The translations under genes were made by a program, and so were the position numbers. The notes beneath the pieces were generated by a model, which was not told the DNA's origin, made no database searches, and saw only the letters and a list, made by a program, of their open reading frames with translations. 64,000 bases of DNA from contig NZ_NOIS01000004.1 of the NCBI RefSeq assembly GCF_004137765.1, positions 310,001 through 374,000 on the forward strand, written 5' to 3'. This document shows, one piece after another, positions 25,918-35,159 of the stretch. Position 1 is the first letter of the stretch, and the number at the start of each line of letters is the position of its first letter. This DNA is from Rothia uropygialis. Lineage in GTDB: Bacteria; Actinomycetota; Actinomycetes; Actinomycetales; Micrococcaceae.

Positions 25918-26388
25918 TCAGGCTTGCTCGAGTGAACCGTCATAGGCGCAGATCGCGTCCACCTTGGCGGCCGACGACGAGTCTGGGTCAAATTCGAGAT
26001 CGAGCCAAACTTTCACAAGTTCTTTGGCAAGCTCCAGGCCCACCACTCGTTCGCCCATGCAGAGTACTTGCGCGTTATTCGAAAGCACCGACCGTTGCAC
26101 CGAATAGAGGTCGTGCGCAGTCACCGCACGAATCCCAGAAACCTTGTTCGCGGCTATGGCGACTCCCAGACCTGTCCCGCAAATGAGCAAGGCTCGGTCC
26201 GCTTCCCCGGCCGAGACCTTCTCTGCGGCGGCAATCGCGACGTTGGGATAGTAGGTGCCGTCCTCACGGCTTTCGACACCCTCGTCAGTGACGGACTCTA
26301 CGCGCTCGTCCGCTTCCAGAAGATTCTTGAGCTCCCGCTTGTATCCGTAACCGGCGCTGTCTCCGCCGACGATGATTTTCCAGGCCAT
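25918..26388 (-). CDS. RpiB/LacAB-family sugar-phosphate isomerase (EryI/DerI type)
   Basis: 156 residues. RpiB features are the N-terminal GGDSAGYGYKRELK, the catalytic Cys loop LLICGTGLGVAIAANKV (residue ~70) and GIRAVTAHDLYSVQRSVLSNNAQVLCMGERV. RpiB interconverts ribose- and ribulose-5-phosphate; family members in tetritol routes isomerise D-erythrulose-4-phosphate to D-erythrose-4-phosphate. AAGGAG precedes the ATG at 26388. It is first of a two-gene unit with the TIM homologue and is divergent from the TIM-barrel/SDR operon, with a TCCTATAGGA operator 91 bases upstream. Confidence 0.88.
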   Translation of the reverse strand: MAWKIIVGGDSAGYGYKRELKNLLEADERVESVTDEGVESREDGTYYPNVAIAAAEKVSAGEADRALLICGTGLGVAIAANKVSGIRAVTAHDLYSVQRSVLSNNAQVLCMGERVVGLELAKELVKVWLDLEFDPDSSSAAKVDAICAYDGSLEQA

Positions 26389-26478
26389 TCCGGCTCCTTC
26401 GATAGTGCCTGGGCTCGCACACCGGGGCAGGTGCCCGTCACCCTACGAGACGCCAGCTTATATAAACCTTGCCAATAA

Positions 26479-26488
26479 TCCTATAGGA
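26479..26488. promoter_or_regulatory. palindromic operator TCCTATAGGA (copy 1)
   Basis: A perfect 10-bp palindrome, with A/T on both flanks (AA before, AA... after), 91 bases upstream of the rpiB-like start. An identical copy is 143 bp away at 26631, and a third at 35058 upstream of the kinase gene. The regulator is probably the GntR protein encoded at 32496-33185. Confidence 0.7.
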
Positions 26489-26604
26489 ACATGCCCGGTT
26501 CAAGGAAGGGTTGCTGGCGAAGGTTACCCGCAACCGCACGATGCTGAGGTGATTTTACGTAGCCAAACTGGGTTTTTGTGGAACAACGAGTTTTCCCTCA
26601 AAGG

Positions 26605-26640
26605 TTGACACAGATCACGTTGCACGTAAATCCTATAGGA
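26605..26640 (+). promoter_or_regulatory. promoter with consensus -35 and operator copy 2 (TCCTATAGGA, 26631-26640)
   Basis: TTGACA (26605-26610) is a perfect -35 box; a possible -10 TAAATC (26627-26632) lies 16 bases on and overlaps the palindrome TCCTATAGGA (26631-26640), which sits 25 bases before the ATG of the TIM-barrel gene. A protein bound there would cover the -10 and block transcription of the plus-strand operon. Confidence 0.6.
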
Positions 26641-26665
26641 ATACTCAAAGCGAAGGAGACCGTGA

Positions 26666-27586
26666 ATGTTCACTGCTGAGACCTGGCCGATCGCCGCCAA
26701 CATGTTGTCGTTCGGGGCCGGAGCCCCTGACGGGGGACATATCAAAGACGCCCCTGCGAGCGTTTGGGCCGCTCAGATGCGTCAAGCGCGCGACCTCGGC
26801 ATCTCACAGATCGATCCCACGGACGCGTGGGTCCCTCTCGGCCGCTTGAGCGAAAACCGCGTCGCGGAGTTCCGCCGCGCACTCGACGACGAGGGACTCA
26901 CGATCCCTTCGATCTCGATGACTCGCAGCTCAGTCGTGGACCGCGAAAACGGCGAACAGTTTCTCGCCGAGGCGCATCGTCTGCTCGACCTCGCACCGTC
27001 CCTCGGCGCGAGTGTGGTCAACGTCGGATTCATGCAAGCCCTCACGCGTCAGCAGGCGGAAGCCATCTGGTTCTGGCTCGAAGACGGTCACCACGACGAC
27101 CCGGCTCTCCGCGACCTGGCCATTGAACGCATTCGCGAGTTAGGGGACCATGCAAGGGCTCTCGACCTCGAGGTGAGCCTTGAAATGTACGAGGACACGT
27201 ACATTGGAACCCCCGAGACGGCAGTGGCCTTTCTGGACGACGTCGCCCACGACGCGGTGGGACTGAACCCGGACATCGGCAACCTGGTTCGCCTCCATCG
27301 CCCGATGCCCCACCCGAACGAGATGTACGAGACAGTTCTGCCGCGCTCGAACTTCTGGCACATCAAGAACTACACGCGCGATTTCGACCCCCAGACGGGG
27401 GCATACACCTCCGCGCCGATGCCTCTCAAGTACGGCTACATCAATTATCGCCAGGTCATCCGCCGGGCCCTGGAATTCGGCTATACCGGTCCGTTCTGCT
27501 GCGAGCATTATGGATCCGACTCCCTGGGTGTGATCGCGGAAAACATCCAGTACATCCGTCAAGTCCTGGCATCGGCCCTCAACTAG
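26666..27586 (+). CDS. sugar phosphate isomerase/epimerase family protein (AP-endonuclease-2 TIM barrel)
   Basis: 306 residues of the xylose-isomerase-like TIM barrel. Metal-ligand positions can be seen in VSLEMYEDT (Glu), GLNPDIGNLVRLH (Asp), NFWHIKNYTR (His) and FCCEHYGSD (Glu), i.e. the E-D-H-E set for a divalent metal. The family isomerises or epimerises sugars and keto-sugars, or cleaves related acids. GAAGGAGA precedes the ATG. First gene of the operon TIM barrel - SDR - MFS - hydroxyacid dehydrogenase - MFS - GntR. Substrate unknown; C4-C6 polyol or sugar acid is inferred from neighbours. Confidence 0.8.
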   Translation: MFTAETWPIAANMLSFGAGAPDGGHIKDAPASVWAAQMRQARDLGISQIDPTDAWVPLGRLSENRVAEFRRALDDEGLTIPSISMTRSSVVDRENGEQFLAEAHRLLDLAPSLGASVVNVGFMQALTRQQAEAIWFWLEDGHHDDPALRDLAIERIRELGDHARALDLEVSLEMYEDTYIGTPETAVAFLDDVAHDAVGLNPDIGNLVRLHRPMPHPNEMYETVLPRSNFWHIKNYTRDFDPQTGAYTSAPMPLKYGYINYRQVIRRALEFGYTGPFCCEHYGSDSLGVIAENIQYIRQVLASALN

Positions 27587-27656
27587 ATCCTTTCGGACAC
27601 CTCCCCGAGCGGTTCCCGTCGCTCCATACCAAAACACCCCATGCAAAGGAGCATTC

Positions 27657-28430
27657 ATGTCCGTCGCATTCGCCCAAGAGCGCACCGCGGTCGTCACAGG
27701 CGCGGGAGCCCCACGTGGCATCGGTCGACACGTCGCCCGAATCCTCGCCTCGGAAGGATGGCACGTCGCGGCCCTCGATATTGACTCCGCAGCGGTCCGT
27801 GAATTCGCCGCCGACCTCTCAGAGGAATCGGGCCGCACAGTTATCGGCATCGACGTCGACATTGCAGACAAAGGCTCGGTCGATCGCGCTTTTGCCAAGA
27901 TCGATGCGGAGCTTCCGCCCGTGCTGGCGGAAGTGAACCTCGCTGGGATCCCCGGACCCCAAGAATTCTTCGAGCTGGACGGGGACAGCTTCACACGCAT
28001 CATGGACGTCAACGCCAAAGGCACGTTGTTCATGATGCAGGCCGCAGCCAGCCGCATGATCGAGGCCGATACCGGTGGCCGAATCGTCAACACCTCCTCC
28101 ATCACGGCCTACGACGGCGGCGGCACCTTCTCAAAAACCGGGTACGCGGCGGCCAAAGCTGCGGTCCTGGGACTCACACGCGGAGGCGCACGCGAACTCG
28201 GGAAACACGGGATCACCTGCAACTCCATCGTGCCCGGCCCCATCGACACCGACATCATGGGAGGAACCCTCACAAATGAGCGCAAGAGAGGAATGTCTGC
28301 AGACATCCCTCTGGAACGGGTGGGGCGACCCCAAGAGGTCGCGGGCCTGATCAAATTCCTGGTCAGCGAGGACTCCAGCTTCGTCAACGGCGATGCCATC
28401 TTCGTCGACGGCGGAAAGCACATGGTCTGA
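27657..28430 (+). CDS. short-chain dehydrogenase/reductase (sugar/polyol dehydrogenase candidate)
   Basis: 257 residues. The NAD(P) motif is TGAGAPRGIGRHVA, an Asp in AALDID ends strand 2 and favours NAD; NLAGIPGP replaces the usual NNAG; catalytic Ser in NTSSITAYDGG and the Tyr/Lys of GYAAAKAAV. The C-terminus SFVNGDAIFVDGGKHMV is classical. In this operon it could oxidise a polyol or keto-acid. AAGGAG lies before the ATG, 70 bases after the TIM-barrel gene and 34 before the first transporter. Confidence 0.88.
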   Translation: MSVAFAQERTAVVTGAGAPRGIGRHVARILASEGWHVAALDIDSAAVREFAADLSEESGRTVIGIDVDIADKGSVDRAFAKIDAELPPVLAEVNLAGIPGPQEFFELDGDSFTRIMDVNAKGTLFMMQAAASRMIEADTGGRIVNTSSITAYDGGGTFSKTGYAAAKAAVLGLTRGGARELGKHGITCNSIVPGPIDTDIMGGTLTNERKRGMSADIPLERVGRPQEVAGLIKFLVSEDSSFVNGDAIFVDGGKHMV

Positions 28431-28464
28431 TCCTCCCCTGCTCGCTATCAAGGAGAACGAACCC

Positions 28465-29844
28465 ATGACAATGACGTCATTCCCGGGTAACGAACCACCG
28501 TCTAAAACCGTTACCGAGCACCAGTCCCTCACTCCGGAAGTCGAATCGGCAACTCGCAAGGCCAGCTTGCGTCTGCTTCCCTTCCTGATGCTCATGTTCG
28601 TGGTCGCTTTCATCGATCGCTCGAATATTGGTTTTGCCGAGGAGGGCCTTGAGGCCCACGCTGGCATCTCCGCCGCCGCTTATGCCCTCGGTGCCGGGTT
28701 GTTCTTCATCGGTTACGCCGTATTCGAAGTCCCTTCGAACCTCATCATGTACAAAGTCGGGGCACGATGGTGGATGACTCGGATCATGGTGACGTGGGGC
28801 ATCGTCGCCTCGCTTTTCATGTTCACCAGCGGCCCGGTGATGTTCTACGTTCTTCGGCTCCTGCTCGGGGTCGCCGAAGCCGGGTTCTTCCCCGGGGTGA
28901 TCTTCTATCTGACCTGCTGGTTCCCTCGGCGTAAGCGAGGACAGGCCACCGCACTGTTCTATCTGGGACTGCCGATTGCCAACGTCGTCGGTTCTCCATT
29001 ATCGGGAGCCTTGTTAGAACTCGAGGGGGTGCTGGGCCTCCGCGGTTTCCAGTGGATGTTCCTGCTCGAAGGATTGCTCGCGGTGGTTGTCGGGGCGGTC
29101 GCATTTCTCTGCCTCCCCGATCGTCCGGCCCGTGCCCGTTGGCTCTCCGAAACGGAACGCACGGGCTTGGAGAACGTCCTAGCTTCCGAGGCGGAGGGCA
29201 AAGAGCAGGTCGTGAAGATGCCGTGGTGGAAGGCGCTGCTGAATGGTCGCGTGCTGTATTTTTCGCTGATCTATCTGACGATCCAAATCGCCGTCTACGG
29301 GCTGACGTTCTTTCTGCCACGTCAGGTTTCGCACATTACCGGGCAGCAGATCGGCTTCATGGTCGGTCTCCTAGTTGCGATCCCATGGCTTGCCGCACTC
29401 ATCGCTGCCGCCTTCATCGGGCGCTACTCCGACAAGCAAGCTGCTTACCGCCGGACGGCCACGGGCATGCTGGTCCTGTCCGGTATTGGGCTCGTGGCCA
29501 GCGCGTTCCTCAGCGATCCTCTTCTGACAATGATCGCTCTGTGTCTCGCCGCCATCGGGTTCGTATCTGCCCAACCAATCTTCTGGAACATTCCCACCGG
29601 GTATCTCTCGGGCGCCGCCCTGGCGGCCGGCGTCGGAATGATCAACGGCTTGGGAAACTTGGGCGGATTCATCGCCCCGAATCTGCGCTCGTGGGTCGTC
29701 ATTTCCTTCGGAAACGAGGCATCCGGACTCGTGATGCTCGCGATAGCTCCTTTCCTGGGAGCCGTATTGGTCGCCGGGACCGTGTTGTTCGAGCACCGCG
29801 ACCTAGCCAGGCATCCCGTGCCCGAATACCGTCCGAATAGTTAA
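28465..29844 (+). CDS. MFS transporter, anion:cation symporter (ACS) family (first)
   Basis: 459 residues, twelve spans. N-terminal RLLPFLMLMFVVAFIDRSNIGFA is the ACS hallmark, followed by GAGLFFIGYAVFEVPSNLIMYKVGAR and the motif between helices 4 and 5, LLLGVAEAGFFPGVIFYLTCWFP. ACS carriers import small organic acids such as tartrate, galactonate, hexuronate or phthalate with protons. The start ATG at 28465 follows AAGGAG; the open frame before it is intergenic. A second ACS member is in the same operon. Confidence 0.9.
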   Translation: MTMTSFPGNEPPSKTVTEHQSLTPEVESATRKASLRLLPFLMLMFVVAFIDRSNIGFAEEGLEAHAGISAAAYALGAGLFFIGYAVFEVPSNLIMYKVGARWWMTRIMVTWGIVASLFMFTSGPVMFYVLRLLLGVAEAGFFPGVIFYLTCWFPRRKRGQATALFYLGLPIANVVGSPLSGALLELEGVLGLRGFQWMFLLEGLLAVVVGAVAFLCLPDRPARARWLSETERTGLENVLASEAEGKEQVVKMPWWKALLNGRVLYFSLIYLTIQIAVYGLTFFLPRQVSHITGQQIGFMVGLLVAIPWLAALIAAAFIGRYSDKQAAYRRTATGMLVLSGIGLVASAFLSDPLLTMIALCLAAIGFVSAQPIFWNIPTGYLSGAALAAGVGMINGLGNLGGFIAPNLRSWVVISFGNEASGLVMLAIAPFLGAVLVAGTVLFEHRDLARHPVPEYRPNS

Positions 29845-29955
29845 CCCCGCGTGGACGGCTCGGACCGAACGAGGGCCCCTCGACCGGTGCGCATCCGCCT
29901 CTCCCAGATTTCCGCACAGCACCCCTATCTCTCGAAACAATGAAAGGCACTACTC

Positions 29956-30948
29956 ATGTCCATGACCCCCTTTTCGACCATACGCACCGTTACTGTCGTC
30001 GGCGCCGGCTACATGGGTGGCGGTATCGCCCAAGTCCTGGCTATGGCTGGCCTGCCCGTCCAGATCGCTGACATCAGTGTCGAAGCGGCCGATGCAGCCC
30101 TGGCCCGCATACTCGATGAGTCTCGAGCTTCCGAGAAACAGGGGCTGGTACCCGCCGGTAGCGCCGACTCGGTGGCAGCGCACCTTTCGGCCGGAAAATC
30201 CATCGAGGAGGCAGTCGCCGAGGCGGATTTCGTCGAGGAGGCCGTCTTTGAATTGCCCGACGTCAAGCAGGAGGTTCTGACCCGCATCTCGGCGACTGCC
30301 CGACCCGATGCGATCATCGGCACCAATACCTCGACGATCCCTGTACGGGTACTTGCCCCCGCGGTCGCTCACCCGGAGCGATTCCTGACTGTCCACTTCT
30401 CCAACCCGATGCCCTTCATCCCCGGCGTCGAATTGGTGGCCGGCGAAGCCACCGATCAGAGGGCGGTCGATGCCATCAAGGACCTCCTGGAACGCGCTGA
30501 TTGCGAAGGCGCCCAGGTTGCGGACACCCCAGGCATGGTGCTGAACCGGTTGCAGTACGCACTGTTGAAAGAAGCTACGTCGGTGGTGGAAGAAGGCGTG
30601 GCGAGTGTGGAGGACGTTGACACGATTGTGCGGACGACCTTCGGATTCCGCCTGGGCTTCTTCGGCCCGTTCGCTATCGCCGACCAGGCTGGCCTCGATG
30701 TGTACGCCAACAGCTTCGCAACCTTCGAGGAGTCCTACGGAGAGCGCTTGGCGACCCCGCAGCTACTCAAGGACGCCGTAGCCGCCAACCGCAAGGGACT
30801 GAAGAACGGCAGGGGTCTCATCGAGGACTATGACGACGAGGCCCAAGCTGCACTCATCGCATACCGCAACAAGGCCTACGCCCGTATGCGCGACGTCTTG
30901 AGGGAGATCGGACCAGCGCCTCGCGGCACGAAACGAGACCAGGACTGA
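29956..30948 (+). CDS. 3-hydroxyacyl-CoA dehydrogenase-fold oxidoreductase (hydroxyacid/gulonate-dehydrogenase-like)
   Basis: 330 residues, the short two-domain form (Rossmann domain, then helical domain), close in length to L-gulonate 3-dehydrogenase and carnitine dehydrogenase. NAD motif VVGAGYMGGGIAQVLAMAG near residue 15; IGTNTSTIPV, FSNPMPFIPGVELVAGE (conserved His of HFSNP), and DTPGMVLNRLQYALLKEA. Two ATGs three codons apart are possible. Located between two ACS carriers in the sugar/polyol operon, it more probably oxidises a hydroxyacid or polyol-acid than a fatty-acyl-CoA. Confidence 0.8.
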   Translation: MSMTPFSTIRTVTVVGAGYMGGGIAQVLAMAGLPVQIADISVEAADAALARILDESRASEKQGLVPAGSADSVAAHLSAGKSIEEAVAEADFVEEAVFELPDVKQEVLTRISATARPDAIIGTNTSTIPVRVLAPAVAHPERFLTVHFSNPMPFIPGVELVAGEATDQRAVDAIKDLLERADCEGAQVADTPGMVLNRLQYALLKEATSVVEEGVASVEDVDTIVRTTFGFRLGFFGPFAIADQAGLDVYANSFATFEESYGERLATPQLLKDAVAANRKGLKNGRGLIEDYDDEAQAALIAYRNKAYARMRDVLREIGPAPRGTKRDQD

Positions 30949-31008
30949 AGCCGAAGCAACAGGCCCCGTGGAGCCCTCACGCCACCTTTTCACCTTTGAG
31001 GAGTCATC

Positions 31009-32349
31009 ATGAAACCGGTCGCCACGGTTGACGAACATGCCCTGATCAAGAAGATCACATGGCGGATCGTTCCGTTTGTGATGGTGCTGTATATTATCGC
31101 CTACATCGACCGCTCGGTCATCGGCTACGCGAAGCTCCAGATGTCGACGGACATCGGGCTGAGCGACGCCGCCTTCGGCCTGGGGGCTGGTCTGTTCTTC
31201 CTGGCCTACTTCCTCTTCGAGGTGCCTTCGAACTACTTGCTGCCCAAGGTGGGGCCGCGCATCTGGTTCGCGCGGATTCTGTTCACCTGGGGCCTAATCA
31301 CTGCTCTGACGGCACTGACAACCTCGACCGGGACGTTCTATCTTCTCCGTTTTCTTCTCGGCGTTGCCGAGGCCGGTTTCTATCCGGGAGTCTTGTATTA
31401 CCTGACCTTTTGGTTCCCCCAGCGCCACCGCACCAAGGCCACGGGAACTTTCGTGCTTGCGGCGCCGATCGCCTTTCTGGTCATGAGCCCGATCGCTGGC
31501 ACGATCCTCGGCCTGGATTGGCTGGGACTGCGTGGCTGGCACTGGTTGTTCATCTTCTCGGGGGTCGCTGCCATGATCGCGTCAATTCCGACCTTGAAAT
31601 GGTTGCGCGACACCCCGCACAAAGCCCCTTGGTTGACCGCTCACGAGGCCGATTGGCTTGAGGACCAGCTGGAGCGCGACCGCGTGCACTTCGGACAGCA
31701 GTCTCACGCCAATCCTCTGAAAGCGTTGGGGTCGAGATATGTTTGGGTCTTCGCCTTGCTTTTCTTTCCATCGACCGTGGGCATCTATGGGCTGAGTTTC
31801 TGGATGCCCACCGTGGTCAGCGCGTTCAGCGGTTCGGATACGAACACGGGGTGGCTCACGGCGATCCCGTACGTATTCGGAGTGATCGGCATTTTTGTTA
31901 CCTCACGTCTTGCCTCGAGGCTGCGGGAAAACTGGGTTCCGCTCATCCTCACCTACTTGGGAAGCGCTATCGGGATCCTCTTGTCCGCTATCGCGCCCTC
32001 GGGCATGATGCAGCTGGCCGCAATGTCGGTGGCGGCCTTCTTCCTGTATTCCGTTGCCGGAATATTCTGGGCGCTCCCGACCCGATACTTGGCGGGGGCC
32101 ACCGCGGCGGTCGGTATCGCCTTCGTCAATTCCTTCGGGAACATCGGCGGATTCGTGGGACCTTACGTGGTCGGAACCGTTTCGGATGCAACCGGGCAGG
32201 CTGCGAACGGAATGTATTTCCTGGGCATCGTCCTTATTCTGGGTGCCATCGGCTCCACAGTCGGAATGCGAGCCTGGGCCGGCAAGAACCCGGTGCAGGT
32301 ACCACCCGCAGACACATCCTCGGGTTCCGCTGGGGCTGACGCAGGGTGA
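31009..32349 (+). CDS. MFS transporter, ACS family (second)
   Basis: 446 residues, twelve spans; N-terminal VMVLYIIAYIDRSVIGYAKLQM, then GAGLFFLAYFLFEVPSNYLL and LLGVAEAGFYPGVLYYLTFWFP are the same family signatures as the first carrier, but the sequences are clearly different (for instance YLAGATAAVGIAFVNSFGNIGGF versus YLSGAALAAGVGMINGLGNLGGF). GAGGAG precedes the ATG. Two carriers with different specificities, or one for import and one for export, in a single operon. Confidence 0.9.
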   Translation: MKPVATVDEHALIKKITWRIVPFVMVLYIIAYIDRSVIGYAKLQMSTDIGLSDAAFGLGAGLFFLAYFLFEVPSNYLLPKVGPRIWFARILFTWGLITALTALTTSTGTFYLLRFLLGVAEAGFYPGVLYYLTFWFPQRHRTKATGTFVLAAPIAFLVMSPIAGTILGLDWLGLRGWHWLFIFSGVAAMIASIPTLKWLRDTPHKAPWLTAHEADWLEDQLERDRVHFGQQSHANPLKALGSRYVWVFALLFFPSTVGIYGLSFWMPTVVSAFSGSDTNTGWLTAIPYVFGVIGIFVTSRLASRLRENWVPLILTYLGSAIGILLSAIAPSGMMQLAAMSVAAFFLYSVAGIFWALPTRYLAGATAAVGIAFVNSFGNIGGFVGPYVVGTVSDATGQAANGMYFLGIVLILGAIGSTVGMRAWAGKNPVQVPPADTSSGSAGADAG

Positions 32350-32495
32350 GAAACGCCCCGAAGCCGCCTCACGCGGACCGCTTATCGCGTCGAATGGTCA
32401 ACTGCCATCACGGACTTGCGGGATCACCGGCGAGGACCGTCCTTCGCATCCTCTAGTATCTGGAGGGCGGCCAACTCAACCGGACAGGAGACACT

Positions 32496-33185
32496 ATGAC
32501 CAGCAAGCGCCAGGCGCTGCGAGCGGATGTGCAGGAGGAAATCCAGAACCGACTCATGCAGGGGAACTGGCGCCCAGGATCGCGGCTGAGCATCGACGGG
32601 CTCGCCAGGGACCTCGAGGTGTCTCCAACTCCGGTGCGCGAGGCACTTGCGGCTCTCGAACGATCCGAGCTGATCAAATACCAACCCCTCAAGGGATTCG
32701 TTGTGGCGCCCCCGCTGACCTCCGAACAGATTGATGAGCTCATTGACGCCCGTTTGGTGGTGGAACTTGCGGCGTTTACCCGCGCCTTCGGTGACTGGGA
32801 AGCGCTCCTCAAGGATCTGCATGAAGCCTTTGCCGCCCATACTTCGATCGCAGACCGGATCGCCGCGGAACCCAAACCAGATTATGCTCTCATCCACGCC
32901 TATTTCGAGGCGGACAACGCCTTCCACGAAGCCTTTTTTCGGCACGCAGGCAACCACTATTTGACCTCGATGCGCGGGGTCCTGAACGCCCATGGTCACC
33001 GCATGCGTCAAACCTGGTCGGAAGGCCCTGAGCGGATCGACTCCGCCGAGGCCCTCACCGAGCACGCTGAGATCCTCGCCCGGATCGAGGAGCACAACCA
33101 CGACGGAGGCCAACGCGCGCTGCGTCGTCATCTGGAAGGAGTCCGGAGGCGTTCAGGAGGGCAGGCCTCCTCGGCCGATAGCTGA
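32496..33185 (+). CDS. GntR-family regulator (FCD subfamily) of the sugar/polyol island
   Basis: 229 residues. HTH (~15-75) with QGNWRPGSRLSIDGLARDLEVSPTPVREAL, then an all-helical FCD domain with HAYFEADNAFHEAFFRHAGN carrying Asp/His ligand positions. CAGGAGA precedes the ATG. Last gene on the plus strand of the operon, 83 bases from the converging kinase gene. It is the only regulator of the island and therefore the likely reader of the three TCCTATAGGA palindromes; symmetric operators of this size fit GntR dimers. Confidence 0.88.
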   Translation: MTSKRQALRADVQEEIQNRLMQGNWRPGSRLSIDGLARDLEVSPTPVREALAALERSELIKYQPLKGFVVAPPLTSEQIDELIDARLVVELAAFTRAFGDWEALLKDLHEAFAAHTSIADRIAAEPKPDYALIHAYFEADNAFHEAFFRHAGNHYLTSMRGVLNAHGHRMRQTWSEGPERIDSAEALTEHAEILARIEEHNHDGGQRALRRHLEGVRRRSGGQASSADS

Positions 33186-33268
33186 CCCGGGCTCCGCAGG
33201 GGTAGCGTTACTCGGCGATGGACGCGCTCGGAGCACTCGTGACTCGGGCCTATCTGCGCGGCCGTGCC

Positions 33269-34981
33269 TCAGGCGAGATGCTTGCCCAGCTCAGTTACGA
33301 GGATGGCGAAGGACCAGGCACCGGGATCCACGGTGCCTCGCGATTTGTCTCCCAGCACACGCGAACGGCCTTTTCTTGCCGTGATCACTGCGGTCGACTC
33401 GGCGGCGCTCCTGGCTGCGGTGGCCGCGGCGGTGATCGCCGACGCCGCATTCGCACCTGTGAACGTCTCGGCGAGGGTTCTACGGAACGGCAGCGCCGCA
33501 TCCATCATCGTCTTGTCGCCTTCCCGGGCACCTCCCAACCGGCCAATAGTTCCGACGCCCGCCTCGAGAGCGGCCACAATCCGGTCCTGATCCACCCCCT
33601 CCTGGTCGCTGACTGCGCTTCCGGCCGACACCAGTGCAGCACCCCAGAGAGCGCCGGAGGTTCCTCCCGCAGCCTCCGACCACGCTTCCCCTGCATGGAC
33701 CAAGACAGTGCGCGCACCGGCGCCTTTCGAAAGAGCCTGTCGAGCCGCGGAGGCCGCCCCTGTGGAGCCGAACATCATTCCCTGACCGTGATCGCCGTCG
33801 CCGGCCACGGCATCAATGCGACCCAGCTCCGCTTCTTCGCGTACACAAACGCTTTCGAAGAGGTCAATGATTTCGACGATCCGCTGTGCGCTGTCCCGGG
33901 AGGCTTCGCTCGACTCAGGGATCGGGTCGACCCCCGGTTCCCACGCTCCCTCGCGCGTGGGCCTTTCGACAGCAGGCATCGCGCCACGATGGAACGCCGG
34001 GGTGTCCGCAGGAGCGGTCCAATGCTTTTCGAGCTCATCGTCCAAGAACACGATCGTCAGCGAGAGGCCCGCCATGTCCAGACTCGTGACGAACTCACCC
34101 ACCTCCGGGTGAACAGGGGCGAGACCGCGCGCTTCGAGTCGCCGTGCGATGTGGTTGTAAACAACGAACAACTCTTCGTACTTCACTCTGCCGAGGCTAT
34201 TGAGGACCACGGCGACCCGGCCGTTGTACCCGCCCTCGGTCCGGGGCGGTTCCTCGGACATAACACCGTCGACCAGAAGGCCTGCGACCTCGGAGGCGGT
34301 GCCCAACATCTCGTCGCGCACGCCGGGCTCGCCGTGGATACCGAGGCCAACGGCCATTCTCCCGTGATCCACATGGAACAACGGTTCATTCGCGCCGGGG
34401 AGTGTGCAGCCGTCGAAGGCGAGGCCCAAGGAACGGGTGGCGCCATTGGCCTTGTTCGCAATGCGATCGGCCTCGTCCAGATCAGCGCCTTGCTCTATTG
34501 CGGAGCCCACCATTTTGAAGACCGGGAGGTCACCGGCTATTCCCCTGCGATCTTGATGGTTTTCTCGGTCGTTGGATGCGATGTCATCGCTGACTTTCGC
34601 GATTCGCACGTCGATGCCCGCGGCACGCAGCTTCTCGGCGGCCAGACCAAAATGCAGTACGTCCCCGGCATAGTTTCCGAACCCGAGGATGACGCCCCCG
34701 CCGTTTTCTGAATTCCGGGCGACGGAATAGACCTGGCTGGCTGAGGGAGAGGCGAATACATTGCCGCACGGAGCGCCATGCGCCATGCCCGGCCCTACCA
34801 ACCCTGCAAATGCCGGATAGTGACCCGACCCTCCGCCGACCACCAGCGCCGGTTGTCCCGCGGGTGTGGCGCTCGTTCGCACCACACCCCCGTGGACCTG
34901 GGTCAGGTTCGGATGTGAAGCTGTCAGACCTGCCAGAGCATCGGCAGCGAAATCGCTCGGTTGATCGAAGAGATAGGTCAT
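33269..34981 (-). CDS. ATP-dependent dihydroxyacetone/erythrulose kinase (fused DhaK-DhaL)
   Basis: 570 residues with a DhaK domain (~1-325) and a DhaL domain (~365-570) in one chain, the ATP-dependent form. In DhaK: GGGSGHYPAFAGLVG, FGNYAGDVLHF, VSDDIASND and GLGIHGEPG, whose His binds the ketone covalently. In DhaL: AVAGDGDHGQGMMFG (Mg-ADP Asp residues) and GGTSGALWG. Homologues in tetritol routes phosphorylate D- or L-erythrulose instead of dihydroxyacetone; the TIM/RpiB pair nearby supports that. ATG at 34981 is preceded by GGAGGG; the frame is open upstream but without a site. Operator copy 3 lies 77 bases upstream. Confidence 0.9.
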   Translation of the reverse strand: MTYLFDQPSDFAADALAGLTASHPNLTQVHGGVVRTSATPAGQPALVVGGGSGHYPAFAGLVGPGMAHGAPCGNVFASPSASQVYSVARNSENGGGVILGFGNYAGDVLHFGLAAEKLRAAGIDVRIAKVSDDIASNDRENHQDRRGIAGDLPVFKMVGSAIEQGADLDEADRIANKANGATRSLGLAFDGCTLPGANEPLFHVDHGRMAVGLGIHGEPGVRDEMLGTASEVAGLLVDGVMSEEPPRTEGGYNGRVAVVLNSLGRVKYEELFVVYNHIARRLEARGLAPVHPEVGEFVTSLDMAGLSLTIVFLDDELEKHWTAPADTPAFHRGAMPAVERPTREGAWEPGVDPIPESSEASRDSAQRIVEIIDLFESVCVREEAELGRIDAVAGDGDHGQGMMFGSTGAASAARQALSKGAGARTVLVHAGEAWSEAAGGTSGALWGAALVSAGSAVSDQEGVDQDRIVAALEAGVGTIGRLGGAREGDKTMMDAALPFRRTLAETFTGANAASAITAAATAARSAAESTAVITARKGRSRVLGDKSRGTVDPGAWSFAILVTELGKHLA

Positions 34982-35057
34982 CGACGGCCCTCCATCGGTA
35001 GTCGGTTCGGGTCCCTGAAACATCGTCTAATGTGGGCTGGATCCCACTTCGGATAAA

Positions 35058-35067
35058 TCCTATAGGA
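35058..35067. promoter_or_regulatory. palindromic operator TCCTATAGGA (copy 3)
   Basis: Identical to the copies at 26479 and 26631, with flanks AAA before and AAT after. It lies 77 bases before the kinase ATG and 93 bases from the end of the GntP-type permease gene, i.e. in the promoter region of the kinase. Confidence 0.7.
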
Positions 35068-35159
35068 AATACGATTTATGAAATACCCGTCCCGCACAGT
35101 GACTTTCTCCATATAGAAAAGACGTCAGTCAACGAGCGGCCACGATCAGGAACGTACCG

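Noticed and set aside
29956-30948. Fatty-acid beta-oxidation FadB-like enzyme
   Set aside because: The gene is in a sugar/polyol operon with acid carriers and has the short gulonate-dehydrogenase-like length; no thiolase or hydratase adjoins.
33218-34711. 497-codon plus-strand frame over the kinase gene
   Set aside because: Antisense to DhaK/DhaL motifs; no recognisable features and no ribosome site.
33269-34981. Glycerol/dihydroxyacetone utilisation as the main role
   Set aside because: No glycerol dehydrogenase or PTS DhaM; neighbours point to tetrulose phosphates. Kept as an alternative substrate only.
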